Source of the DNA: Bolinopsis microptera
Taxonomy: Eukaryota; Ctenophora; Tentaculata; Lobata; Bolinopsidae
Reading direction: 5' to 3'
Length of the DNA stretch: 64,000 bases
Assembly (NCBI RefSeq): GCF_026151205.1
Contig: NC_087074.1
Span: forward strand, 19,895,240 to 19,959,239
Of this stretch, positions 1 to 12,243 are shown piece after piece (positions within the stretch are counted from its first letter, which is position 1; every line of letters begins with the position of its first letter). Both the position numbers and the translations under genes were made by a program. The notes below the pieces were generated by a model. That model was not told the DNA's origin. It made no database searches and saw only the letters and a list, made by a program, of their open reading frames with translations.

Positions 1-1205
1 CGATTGAGGTGCTGGAAGTTTGATTTCGGTCGGAAGAAGCCCACAGCAGAAAGCTTAACAAAACGAAAAGTTGCATTTTCAAAAAGCTGTCCCATTTTCA
101 AATATGAAATGTTCTGAACCCAAATTTGACAGATTGGATAACATTTTTGCCCACAAACCAATATGTCAGTTAATTGATGATGGTATGAAACCAAATTGAG
201 GTACTGGGAGTCAAAATCCCGGATAAAATTGCAAAATCATATTGTCCCAATCTCTGTCCCATTTTCAGTTTTTGAAGATGAAATTTCCAGGACCGAAATT
301 TTACAGTTTTGACTGAATTTTTGACCTGCAACCAATTAGTAAGTCAACTATAAATGGCATATGACACGATTGAGGTGCTGGAAATTTGATTTCGGTCGGA
401 AGAAGCCCACAGCAGAAAGCTTAACAAAACAAAAAGTTGCATTTTCAAAAAGCTGTCCCATTTTCAAATATGAAATTTTCTGAACCCAAATTTGACAGAT
501 TGGATAACATTTTTGCCCACAAACCAATTAGTCAGTTAATTGATGATGGTATGAAACCAAATTGAGGTACTGGGAGTCAAAATCCCGCATAAAATTGCAA
601 AATCATATTGGCCCAATTTCTGTCCCATTTTCAGTTTTTGAAGATGAAATTTCCAGGAGAGAAATTTTACAGTTTTGATTGAATTTTTGACCTGCAACCA
701 ATTAGTAAGTCAACTATAAATGGCATATGACACGATTGAGGTGCTGGAAGTTTGATTCCGGTCGGAAGAAGCCCACAGCAGAAATCTTAACAAAACGAAA
801 AGTTGCATTTTCAAAAGGCTGTCCCATTTTCAAATATGAAATTTTCTGAACCCAAATTTGACAAACTGGATGACATTTTTGCCCACAAACTAATAAGTCA
901 GTTAATTGATGATGGTATGAAACCAAATTGAGGTACTGGGAGTCAAAATCCCGCATAAAATTGCAAAATCATATTGTCCCAATCTCTGTCCCATTTTCAG
1001 TTTTTGAAGATGAAATTTCCAGGACCGAAGATTTACAGTTTTTACTGATTTTTTCACCTGCAACCAATAACTAATAAGTAAGTCAAATATAAATAACATA
1101 TGATTATGACACGATTGGGGTGCCCAAATTTGACAGACTGGATGACATTTTTGCCCACAAACCAATAAGTCAGTTAATTGATGATGGTATGAAACCAAAT
1201 TGATG
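1..1205. repeat. Dimeric satellite array, copy A
   Basis: Units start at 1, 367, 733 and (truncated) 1112, a 366-bp period. Each 366-bp unit is itself two diverged monomers of about 183 bp: both halves share an ATTGAGGT start, a CTGTCCCATTTTCA block, a GAAATTT..CAG block and an AACCAATTAGT block in the same order. This is a two-monomer higher-order repeat. The array ends at the unique sequence near 1205. Short reading frames on its minus strand are by-products. Confidence 0.9.
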
Positions 1206-2721
1206 TGCCCCACGTTTTGTGGCATATTGATAGAATAAACTATTTCATTTATTATGATCTTTTGAAAATGTCCCCAGAATAGACTCGCCAGTCGCCACCC
1301 GACTACCATCAGCCTTACTTTTCTTTGTTTTCAATTATGAAAGAAATGTAAACTGTTTGAAACGCGACGTTCGATTGTTTAAAGCATCGCTATTGGACTC
1401 ATAGTTGTGCCACATCGGCTTTATGAATCTGTGATACTGTGCATCTATTTTTACTATAGCGGTTGAGAACATTTCATCCATACCTCATATAAGCCTTATA
1501 TGATAGTAATAATGACCCATATACCATCATCTAAGGACCGGTTTTAACCGTTTTGGAGACAAAATTGTAGTTGTATCGCGTAAACTGCCGCAGTAAGGAA
1601 ATCTTCTTATGACTAAAAAGTCACCGGCTACTACTAGCCTACATTTACTTTGCCTTAGACCGCAATACAAGCAGGAATTACAGATAAACGGTAAATAATT
1701 TGAAAAGCGAACCCACTCCCAGGTTTCGAGAGCCTAGTAATTCTCTGTGCGCTTATACTAATACTTATAGTTATTTGGCGCAATGCACAATGAGCAACCG
1801 ATCTCGTTTACAGAGGTAAACCCTTATTTTATCCACGTGATTTGACTGGTTTCAGCTTCTATGTGCGTATTTCTGAAAGGAAGATGTGGTACATGGTAGG
1901 ATGGTGAAAAATCGATTTCAACGACACTTATTATTTTGTGTTTTAATCAGATGGTTTTAATAAAGGTGTCAGATATATTATGGATACAATATTCATATAT
2001 GTATCAACCAGAGTGTAACCGTTAGCATTCTATCGAGAGGCTTTTCCATGATTTCAAGAATTTATTTTAATTTTAACTAATAGTACAAGTGCTACCTACG
2101 ATCGAAATAAAACTATTCATATAATGATAATAAAACGAAATTCGTAAGAATCCAATTTTATTAGTATCAAAAGAAGGGGCAGGTTAAAACTAAAAAGTGG
2201 GTTATTAAAAATCATGAAGCAAAAGCATGCACAAGTGCAGTGGCTACCGCCTGGTCTAATGATATCTCCATCTCTACCACCACCGTACAAAATTAAAATA
2301 TAAAACATCGCCTTGGTTATTCGTGTGTGTGGCAAACCAAAATTCCGAATTCTAGGCTTTTCTCTCCGCTTCACTGCTTGATTTGAAAGCCAAGGGGTGA
2401 GTTAAAAACACAATAAATAAAACAAATGATACTGATATAGTGGACAAAAACAGCAGAAAATATACGTGACCCATTTTACATACCATTGTTATCATATACA
2501 TCAGCACTCTGCACTTATTGTTATAATCATCATGGTAAGATCTGACGCTCTATACAACAGAAATATCACACAAATATTCTTCGTTTGCAGCGTTTGAGGT
2601 GCACGTGCTCAAAACTTGGTGCACGTGCAGAGCCGCGCGCAGCGCGCACATCCTGCACTGTCTGAAACTTGCAACCCTTGGGTAACACATAACCACAGTC
2701 ATTTGGTGTTATTAACGTACG

Positions 2722-5700
2722 TCACGTCAACTTCCAGTCACTCTCCATGTGATATAATAAGTTAGCGATCATGGCTCCGATCCGGGGGTGGGTAAACCGG
2801 GACATGGCCAGGTTGAGGACCCGGTGTTGGTGGGTCAGGAAGAGTTTCTTGTTGTCCGAATACTTGGCCAAGTGTATCAGAGTGAGCGCAGCACGTCGTA
2901 ACATGTCGATACTGGTTCCCCCGCACAGTTCTTCCTGTGATATGTTAGACGGTAACGAGCTGTGCCCCGCCATGTGGGCGTTCAGCGCGAAATTAGCCGC
3001 CGAAGCTTCTGCGTCCTCCAGGAACTTAAGGAGAAGTGAAATGACTTGGGTGAAGTTAGCGAGTTGGTGTGCCACCTCGACACCCTCGTTCCCACCAGTC
3101 TGTGATAAGTTAGACATGATAACCAAGGCGAATTCTCGGGCGACCTGCTGCGTTCTGTCCCCTAACAATAAGACAAGAGCTTTAAACAACGCGGGAATCT
3201 GGTCTTTTATACTCCGAACTATCGGCTGGAGATTGGATGATAATATTGACATTTTTGACAGAGCTTCAAGCATGAGTCTCTGAGGGGTAATGGTAGAAAG
3301 ATAGGCGGGAGGGAACGGGTCAACTGCTTCCGATGACGAGCATGTGACCCAGTGAACTACTGATTGAATCAACGGTGTATACAAAGACTGATTAAAGTTA
3401 CTGAAGTCCAGCTGCCCGCTTATATTTGCCATTATACAAAACGATGATTCTCTGAGAGAGTCCAGAGTTTTCGAAAAGCACCAGCCGCTCGGAAGTCCCA
3501 ATGCTTCTTTTTCTTTGATAGAGCGCTTGCTAGTGCGTTCGAACGATTGATTGCAATCCTGTGACTCCAGTTCACTGTAATGGACATGATGAAGAGACAA
3601 CAACTGAGAAATCATAAGGAGAAATCCGGGATGATGTGAGAGGATCATGTCATTACCGGGGATGAAGGAGAGACTCCGGAAGATGTTCATCACGGACGAG
3701 CACCTGCTGCTAAGATGACGGTCCTGGTCCGACTGGATGAACAGGAACTCGTCCTCAATCTTCACACTTTCGTTTTCTACTCGTTTTTCGTTGGAACTTC
3801 GCAAGCGTTTCCACAGAGCCCTCAGCGATTCTTCGCTGATGTTTTCGTAGTCAATAGCTTTCGCTGCGACTTTGGGGTCTTCTTTCTTGCCGTCATTTAC
3901 TACTGCAACTGTCTCAGGTTTGACACCGTTGACTCCATTCATTTGCGGTATTATAGGATCCTTTATCTGAAGATTATATTAATTAGTTGCTCATTAAGTA
4001 GATATTTGATATTGATAAGGTTTTGATTTAGTCAAGACTGCGCTGAAATCACGAATAATTTGAGTGGTATCGTGGCACTGTACAAAAATGACAAACTAGT
4101 TTGACCTTCTATTACAAAAAACATGAGGCCCTTACCTTGCTAAGTTCCTCCTTGAGTTCCTCTGATGGAATACTTGGAAGATCTGGCTCCATCTTTAGAA
4201 CAGGCTCGTTCTCCTTGTCGGCCCCAACCTCCAACGGTTTAGAGTCACCGAACTTCTGGTCAAGTTCCGACAGATTCACGGGGTATGACGGTGTTAACTT
4301 TAACTTGCTGTTGATTTCGTGCATGGTGTCGATGTAGTCCAGGGATTTGAGACAGTTGTGTTCGATGGTGGGGTAAGGGTCCGCAGACTCCTTAATGGCT
4401 GGGTCTATCACAAGAGTGACAGGAGCAACGTCTTTGTATTTCTTGGTACTCGGCTGTAGGCCGACCAGCTTAGCATCGCTGTACAGCTTACTACCAACTA
4501 CCTTCTCTCCGAATATATCCACTAATACCTGATGATGAACGCAATGTTACACATCGCACAGGTATTGGAAATGTTTATAAAAATGTAAGATGTTTAATTA
4601 ATACTTATATTACTTGTATCATCCATATTTCATGCCTCGTTAAAGGTCAAGTCATAGATCCATACGGCACTCAAATACGGGATTACGGAAATGTTTGTTT
4701 ACCTTTTGGAAGTGGTCCAATAGTCTATCCAGCATCCTGAGCAGGTTGGGATGGTGTCCAAGGTAGAAGTAAGCTACCATTGTGTTATCACACAACAGAA
4801 TGTTCAGCACGTTAACAACCCACGTAGACTCAGTCAGCAGCCCCGATTTCAGGGACATTACCAGTCTGATAGTCTCTACATATCCTGGGGTGGGTTATGT
4901 AATAGAAAACAGTACGGTGTTTGGGAATTCTACCTGTCCCACGGTACAAGTCACAACATGAAATACAACACGAAATCTTAGAGGATTTCCATTACAGTCG
5001 TCCCTTAGTATTATAGAAAGTTGGCGATGTTCTTATACAAAATTAGGGAAATTGGGGGATTAGGTTCTGCCACAATACGGCCAAACAATCTCCCAATTTC
5101 CCCGAAAGTTAAATGCGCATGACTGTATATTAAAGTGTATTATATATATAAAGTGTATATTAAAGTGACTAACCTAGCTCTTTAGAGGTGAGTTTCCTTC
5201 TCTTACTGATGTTGGGGGTCGCCTGTTCGATTGTGGGCGGACCGGAAGGAGGAGCAGGTCGCTCTGAAGGGTGCATCCGAACTGGAGCGAGATGGGAGGA
5301 AGCTGAGGTGGGCATACTGCTGATGGACGGAGTAGTCACGGTAGGGCTGATGTGAAGTGGTTGTGAGGATACTTGTAGGGCCGCTGTTGGGGCCGCTGGG
5401 GCAGAGGAGGAGCTCTTTTTCTTGCTTGAATCGGACTGATTCTGCGGTAAGGTTCAGGTTTAATCGTGGTAAGGGGTAAATAATCTGTTTTCAATTTTTA
5501 ATGAGCAGAGGAACGTCTATTTTTAAACTGTTTAATTAGTCAGAATATATCCTGGTTAAAGCCGTAACAGCAAATAGGGCCCCAAATACATAGCAAAATA
5601 AAAACCTTGGCTCTTTCATTGCTTCTGCCTAAATTGCTCATTTTGGTTGGGGCTGGAGCGACCTGCAAAAAAGTGCTTTAAAACTCAGCCAGCCGATACC

Positions 5701-6704
5701 CATGGAGTGTCTAATATGAGTGAGATCTAAAATGTAAAATGTTGAGATACTCAACTGTTTAAAGCATGAAAAATGATTTGTTTGCAATTTTTCCGGCTGT
5801 TGAAGTTGATGGTGATGATAGCAGTGAAACTCTGGCTACACTCACCTGTAGCCTTGGAGCGGGACTGGGTTGGTAAGGAGGTTGGACTGCGTTAGCCGGG
5901 TACCGATGTATCGTCTGTTCCCCGTATATAGTCGGGCCTGGAGGTGGTTGGTTGCCGGGGTACGGCTGTCTGAATCTCCAGCTATCAGGCCCATGAGGGG
6001 ACATGTGGTCCGGCTGATAAGGTGGTCTCATGTACCCCATGTGGGAGGGGTGGTGTCCAGGATGCCCAGGTGGGTACTGGCCTGGATAATACATGGGAGG
6101 TCTGTACCCAGGGTGGTCAGAAGGTGGGGGTGGTCCTGTAGGAGGAGGACCGTGGAACCCAGACGTCATATTTGGGGGTGGGCCCCCATTGTGAATGTCA
6201 GGAGCAGGATGAGGTCCACCAGGATGGGGTCCAGGGTGGGAGGAGGGAGGGTAGTAGCTGTTATAGTATGTGTTGGGTGGAGCGTACCTCTCCGGCTGCA
6301 CACTTGTTGGTCCCTGTGGAGGTTCTCTGTCAGTACATCCAGACTGTTAACTCTGTTAACACATTGCTTACTTAACGACATCTCAGGACCTAACTTGGCT
6401 AAAGAGTACCAGGTGTTGACCTAAACTAAACCTTACAAAACGGCCAACATATATATCTCACGTTAGTGGTCGCTTGACGTTTTGGAGCGGGCTGTTTGTC
6501 CATGTCAGGACCTCGTCTCATCTCATGGTTTAATCTGAGTGGCTCAGGACCGTGGTCACTCAGGAAGTCCAAACTGTGGTCGAACTTGCATTCAAATGCA
6601 AACAAATACTTGATGTACTGCTTCCTGAGGAAGCTCACGGCACTCTTGTCGTCTTTAATATTGAGGGCTTTAGCTACTTCGTTCCAAGACTTGTTCTTGT
6701 TGAC
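2722..6704 (-). CDS. Partial tandem duplicate of ARID1 (copy A, exons 8-14 only)
   Basis: Seven exons correspond one-to-one to ARID1 exons 8-14: 6462-6704, 5846-6313, 5606-5662, 5174-5441, 4703-4884, 4136-4528 and 2722-3966, in total 952 codons with intact splice sites and no internal stop. Exons 1-7, including the first half of the ARID domain, are absent because homology ends in a minisatellite at 6896-6958. Visible protein differences from copy B are few: Asn/Lys in exon 10, Leu/Ile and Ala/Pro in exon 11, Asn/Thr in exon 14. No 5' exon or promoter of its own is evident. It could be spliced from upstream ARID1 exons as an alternative 3' end, be a dead duplicate, or reflect two haplotypes assembled side by side. 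Confidence 0.75.
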
Positions 6705-6895
6705 CTGGGAGATGGGAGAATTACATTCTCAGAAAAATGTTAATAATGGCTTCATCGCCTATTATTGAAACTACTGATAAGTAGTGTTAATACTAGAAGC
6801 ATGCTCAAAGGAGTTTCATAAGCGAATGACAGCGGCAAACGCAGTTTTGTATCCCAAGGGAACCAATAACTAACTGAAGGACCCTGCATTAAGTC

Positions 6896-6958
6896 TGCAC
6901 TATACACACTACACAGCGCACTATACACACTACACAGCGCACTATACACACTACACAG
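6896..6958. repeat. Minisatellite at right edge of copy A
   Basis: About three units of a CACTATACACACTACACAGCG motif. Homology between the two duplicated segments stops here, so this is a likely recombination breakpoint. Confidence 0.85.
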
Positions 6959-9418
6959 TTTTACCATTTACTCAGTTTTTGAAAATGTACAATTTAACCT
7001 GGTTTGATGCATCTAATTTATCGTTTTGTTGTTGTTGCATATTGTTTGCATCCATGGTAGCTTGTCAATTGTATAGAGTTTCATTGGTGTGTAATCCGAA
7101 TTATAAATATCATTAACATTAATTGTTTACTTTTATTTTAATTTATCCTTGTATGATACAACTATTATTGACCACGCAGCTGTGAATCTTAACTAATTAA
7201 AGTAGCTGAATAGGTCGCATATTTTTGCGGTTTTAAATGGCGCATTTCAATTCTCCGCTATTTAATCTGGGTTTTTATTTTTCTTTATTTATTTGATGCC
7301 ACGTTTAAGTTCTTACTCAAAGTTAAACTTATTAATGTGGAAAAAATCTTGATTTTTCAGTTAATTCTTATCAGCATATTCTTGACTCAATAATGAATAA
7401 CACGGACCACCGTTTGTTATCACGATCAAGTTTTTCAATTTCCATTCCTTTTTGGATGACGAACTTACCGTGATAAAATATTTATTCTTATATAGCATGA
7501 TTTAAACTTATTAAAGTTACCGGTTACATATCTTCACGAACTATTATTTCAGGTTATAATAGGAATATTTATTTTTGCCATCGTCTTAAATGATTTAACT
7601 TCAATATTTCTTCTCTCACATCATTGTTACATATCATTTTGAACGGAATTGTATGATGTATTGCATGTTAATATAATACGATAACAAAATTTTGTGTTAT
7701 TTTAAAATTAGATGAAATAACATCGTTTTATTATATATTTGGGTGGGAATAATGTACACGTTAGAGTTAGACAGAAATTAATTTAAGGGTTAAGACGACC
7801 TGGTCACTATACGGTCTGAAAATAACTGCGAAATAACTTTCGTGTTTTGATGAATAAGGTCAAAGTGAGAATTGTAAATTATAATTTCATCGCATAATTA
7901 CCACGTCAACCTCTAATTTAATGATAATTAATTCCAGAAAACCTTGCATGAAATGAAACTTACTTGATCGCGCTCAGACTGCCAAAAAAGCGCTTATTAG
8001 GCGATTATTATTGCAGAATAGAATATATCCTTCAGGATTTAACACACAGTTAATTGTATAACAATCTCGAAGATCGACTGTATTGGAAGATATGGAACAG
8101 TCGACTAACTATAGTAGAGTGTAGAACTAGACTGACTAATTGGTTGCGGGTCAGAAATTTGGTCAAAACTGTAAAATGTCGGGCCGGCCCTTGACTTCCA
8201 GTACTTAAGCTAATTCCCATATTATAATCCCTAAAGTAACTTTACATTCATTAGAGTCTTCCTCTGAAGGAAGGCTCGCCAGAACATGTGAAGCCGGAAG
8301 CGTGCTCTTCTCCTGGGAGAAAATGCACACCTGAGCTGCTGCACTAGATCGATTTCCTGCTCCACCGTCAACTATTAGAGTTGAAATAGATCTTAAATTC
8401 GACTGCAGAATGAGAGGGTTCTTGCCTATTTGATGCTCAAACTAGCATTTTCCTAGTTTCCGTCACACACAGAGAACTTCCTTTAATCGGTCACGTGAGG
8501 GTCACGAGATAGCGATTCAGCGCGCTTAGTGGCGGCATCTAGCACGTGATATTTGCACAGGTAATTACACGCCATATAAGTCATAATTAACAGGGGGACT
8601 GTTGAGCTAGCTCTGATCGGTGTATCACTTGCAGGCTGCATCTAGCACGTGATATTTGCACACCTAATTACACGCCATATATGGGAGGAGCTAGGGGTAG
8701 CCGTACGTACAAGTAAATGTTCCGCGTAAACTATGTTGGTATAAAAGTAACTTTGGTTTAATGAAAGTGTGTGAGGACCGTGTACAGTTGGCAGTGCACT
8801 GGTTTGTCGTTCAAGTGGTTAGAACGTGGGTCTGTCCGAACTATCCGAAATCGTTGTTACGTTGAAAGCTGTACCTCAGTTCGATTATCATGTTACCTAG
8901 CTAGTAACTTGGTGATTGAACAGAGAGTGGAAAACCAGACGAAAGTAAAGATGAAGTCTCGGGGACTGGGGTAGCGGCTGATGATGGGCATGATTAATTA
9001 AAGAGCCCTAGGTCGCTCCCCAAACCGGTCCAATAACACATTTTCTAAAAATTTTTACTAGCCTGTCACGTGACCAAAATAGACGCTGCTGTTGTCAGCT
9101 ATATTCGTCTAGTCCAGTGCACATTTCTAAAAGCTCTAGTTCCATGAATCAAGCTGATGTTTATGTGTTTGCTACCAGCCAATGGTCCAATATTCTTTTT
9201 AATATCGTAGTTTTGCTATTGCAGCTCATCATATGTATTTTAGCAAATTTTGTTTTATCATAATCGTAGTTATCCAAATTTATCAGCCGGATTTATTTGG
9301 CAAAAATTAGAGAAAGATAAGCAAATATTGAACCTGAAATTCCCAATTCGGCTGCTTACTCTTGACAGGCACGTAGCCAGGGTGCCTCACTCTTGATTAC
9401 TTGGGGTGGCCGCTAACG
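6959..9418. other. AT-rich spacer between the two duplicated segments
   Basis: I see no convincing gene. It contains a 44-bp near-perfect direct repeat (8535-8578 and 8638-8681), each copy with a CACGTG E-box, a TATAAAAG at 8740, and a weak tRNA-like stretch from about 8812. If the duplication is a simple tandem event, this spacer should be the start of the repeat unit and recur left of the window. Confidence 0.5.
8812..8893 (+). repeat. Possible tRNA-derived SINE head
   Basis: An A-box-like segment (AAGTGGTTAGAACG) and a B-box-like segment (CAGTTCGATTAT) lie about 55 bases apart, in the right order for a Pol III internal promoter. Stems are not convincing enough for a functional tRNA. Low confidence. 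Confidence 0.25.
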
Positions 9419-10547
9419 TTAATTGATGATGGTATGAAACCAAATTGAGGTACTGGGAGTCAAAATCCCGGATAAAATTGCAAAATCATATTGTCCCAAT
9501 CTCTGTCCCATTTTCAGTTTTTGAAGATGAAATTCCAGGACCGAAATTTTACAGTTTTGACTGAATTTTTGACCTGCAACCAATTAGTAAGTCAACTATA
9601 AATGGCATATGACACGATTGAGGTGCTGGAAGTTTGATTTCGGTCGGAAGAAGCCCACAGCAGAAAGCTTAACAAAACGAAAAGGTGCATTTTCAAAAAG
9701 CTGTCCCATTTTCAAATATGAAATTTTCTGAACCCAAATTTGACAGATTGGATAACATTTTTGCCCACAAACCAATATGTCAGTTAATTGATGATGGTAT
9801 GAAACCAAATTGAGGTACAGGGAGTCAAAATCCCGGATAAAATTGCAAAATCATATTGTCCCAATCTCTGTCCCATTTTCAGTTTTTGAAGATGAAATTT
9901 CCAGGACCGAAATTTTACAGTTTTGACTGAATTTTTGACCTGCAACCAATTAGTAAGTCAACTATAAATGGCATATGACACGATTGAGGTGCTGGAAATT
10001 TGATTTCGGTCGGAAGAAGCCCACAGCAGAAAGCTTAACAAAACAAAAAGTTGCATTTTCAAAAAGCTGTCCCATTTTCAAATATGAAATTTTCTGAACC
10101 CAAATTTGACAGATTGGATAACATTTTTGCCCACAAACCAATTAGTCAGTTAATTGATGATGGTATGAAACCAAATTGAGGTACTGGGAGTCAAAATCCC
10201 GCATAAAATTGCAAAATCATATTGGCCCAATTTCTGTCCCATTTTCAGTTTTTGAAGATGAAATTTCCAGGAGAGAAATTTTACAGTTTTGATTGAATTT
10301 TTGACCTGCAACCAATTAGTAAGTCAACTATAAATGGCATATGACACGATTGAGGTGCTGGAAGTTTGATTCCGGTCGGAAGAAGCCCACAGTAGAAATC
10401 TTAACAAAACGAAAAGTTGCATTTTCAAAAGGCTGTCCCATTTTCAAATATGAAATTTTCTGAACCCAAATTTGACAGACTAGATGACATTTTTGCCCAC
10501 AAACCAATAAGTCAGTTAATTGATGATGGCATGAAACCAAATTGATG
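9419..10547. repeat. Dimeric satellite array, copy B
   Basis: Same 366-bp dimeric units, starting at 9615, 9981 and 10347, preceded by a partial unit from 9419. The junction to unique sequence is the same as in copy A, but copy B lacks about one to one and a half monomers before it. Position 1 of the window corresponds to 9615. Confidence 0.9.
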
Positions 10548-11223
10548 TGCCACACGTTTTGTGGCATACTGATAGAATAAACTATTTCATTTATTATGAT
10601 CTTTTGAAAATGTCCCCAGAATAGACTCGCCAGTCGCCACCCGACTACCATCAGCCTTACTTTTCTTTGTTTTCAATTATGAAAGAAATGTAAACTGTTT
10701 GAAACGCGACGTTCGATTGTTTAAAGCATCGCTATTGGACTCATAGTTGTGCCACATCGGCTTTATAAATCGGTCATACTGTGCATCTATTTTTACTATA
10801 GCGGTTGAGAACATTTCATCCATACCTCATATAAGCCTTATATGATAGTAATAAGGACCCATACCATCATCTAAGGACCGGTTTTAACCGTTTTGGAGAC
10901 AAAATTGTAGTTGTATCGCGTAAACTACCGCAGTAAGGAAATCTTCTTATGACTAAAAAGTCACCGGCTACTACTAGCCTACATTTACTTTGCCTTAGAC
11001 CGCAATACAAGCAGGAATTACAGATAAACGGTAAATAATTTGAAAAGCGAACCCACTCCCAGGTTTCGAGAGCCTAGTAATTCTCTGTGCGCTTATACTT
11101 ATAGTTATAGTTATTTGGCGCAATGCACAATGAGCAACCGATCTCGTTTATAGAGGTAAACCCTTATTTTATCCACGTGATTTGACTGGTTTCAGCTTCT
11201 ATGTGCGTATTTCTGAAAGGAAG

Positions 11224-11418
11224 AAGTTGTAGTACTAGTAATACTAATAGTATAGATTAACAGGAATGCCACCGTTTCCATCGTAACTAACACGGTTTTC
11301 ATCTTTTAATGTTTTACTTAAACACTGTTAAAGACTATGCTTAAAATAGCCCTCAATAGTGCAGCCAGGAAAACAAGTTAAATATCCAGGATATTTGTTA
11401 TCTGCTAATCAGAATAGC
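11224..11418. other. Segment of about 195 bp present only in copy B
   Basis: Sits between AAGGAAGA and TGTGGTACATGG, which are adjacent in copy A near 1884. No clear terminal repeats or target duplication, so insertion in B and deletion in A are both possible. Confidence 0.7.
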
Positions 11419-12243
11419 TATGATGTGGTACATGGTAGGATTTCAACGACACTTATTATTTTGTGTTTCAATCAGATGGTTTTAAAGGTGTCAGATATAT
11501 TATGGATATAATATTCCTATATTTATCAACCAGAGTGTTACCGTTAGCATTCTATCGAGAGGCTTTTCCATGATTTCAAGAATTTATTTTAATTTTAACT
11601 AATAGTACAAGTGCTACCTACGATCAAAATAAAACTATTCATATAATGATAATAAAACGAAATTCGTAAGAATCCAATTTTATTAGTATCAAAAGAAGGG
11701 GCAGGTTAAAACTAAAAAGTGGGTTATTAAAAATCATGAAGCAAAAGCATGCACAAGTGCAGTGGCTACCGCCTGGTCTAATGATATCTCCATCTCTACC
11801 ACCACCGTACAAAATTAAAATATAAAACATCGCCTTGGTTATTCGTGTGTGTGGCAAACCAAAATTCCGAATTCTAGGCTTTTCTCTCCGCTTCACTGCT
11901 TGATTTGAAAGCCAAGGGGTGAGTTAAAAACACAATAAATAAAACAAATGATACTGATATAGTGGACAAAAACAGCAGAAAATATACGTGACCCATTTTA
12001 CATACCATTGTTATCATATACATCAGCACTCTGCACTTATTGTTATAATCATCATGGTAAGATCTGACGCTCTATACAACAGAAATATCACACAAATATT
12101 CTTCGTTTGCAGCGTTTGAGGTGCACGTGCTCAAAACTTGGTGCACGTGCAGAGCCGCGCGCAGCGCGCACATCCTGCACTGTCTGAAACTTGCAACCCT
12201 TGGGTAACACATAACCACAGTCATTTGGTGTTATTAACGTACG

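Larger units (their letters stand above)
1..6958. repeat. Large duplicated segment, copy A
   Basis: Nearly identical to copy B (9419-16642) in the same orientation, with an offset of about 9.48-9.52 kb through the ARID1 exons. It contains satellite units, a 3' flank of about 0.9 kb, ARID1 exons 14-8, and ends within a minisatellite. Differences are substitutions and small indels, such as about 40 bp of extra TA-rich sequence around 5125-5168. The left border is outside the window, since position 1 is already inside the satellite. Confidence 0.9.

Noticed and set aside
714-1309. Open frames of 80-135 codons on the minus strand of the satellite
   Set aside because: They recur in every satellite unit, cross unit boundaries and resemble no protein family.
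2771-3283. 170-codon frame on the plus strand (and its copy at 12293-12805)
   Set aside because: Exact antisense of the ARID1 terminal exon, which has strong family support on the other strand.
5870-6424. 184-codon Arg/Val-rich frame
   Set aside because: Antisense shadow of the Pro/Gly-rich ARID1 exon 9; its composition follows from reading CCN codons backwards.
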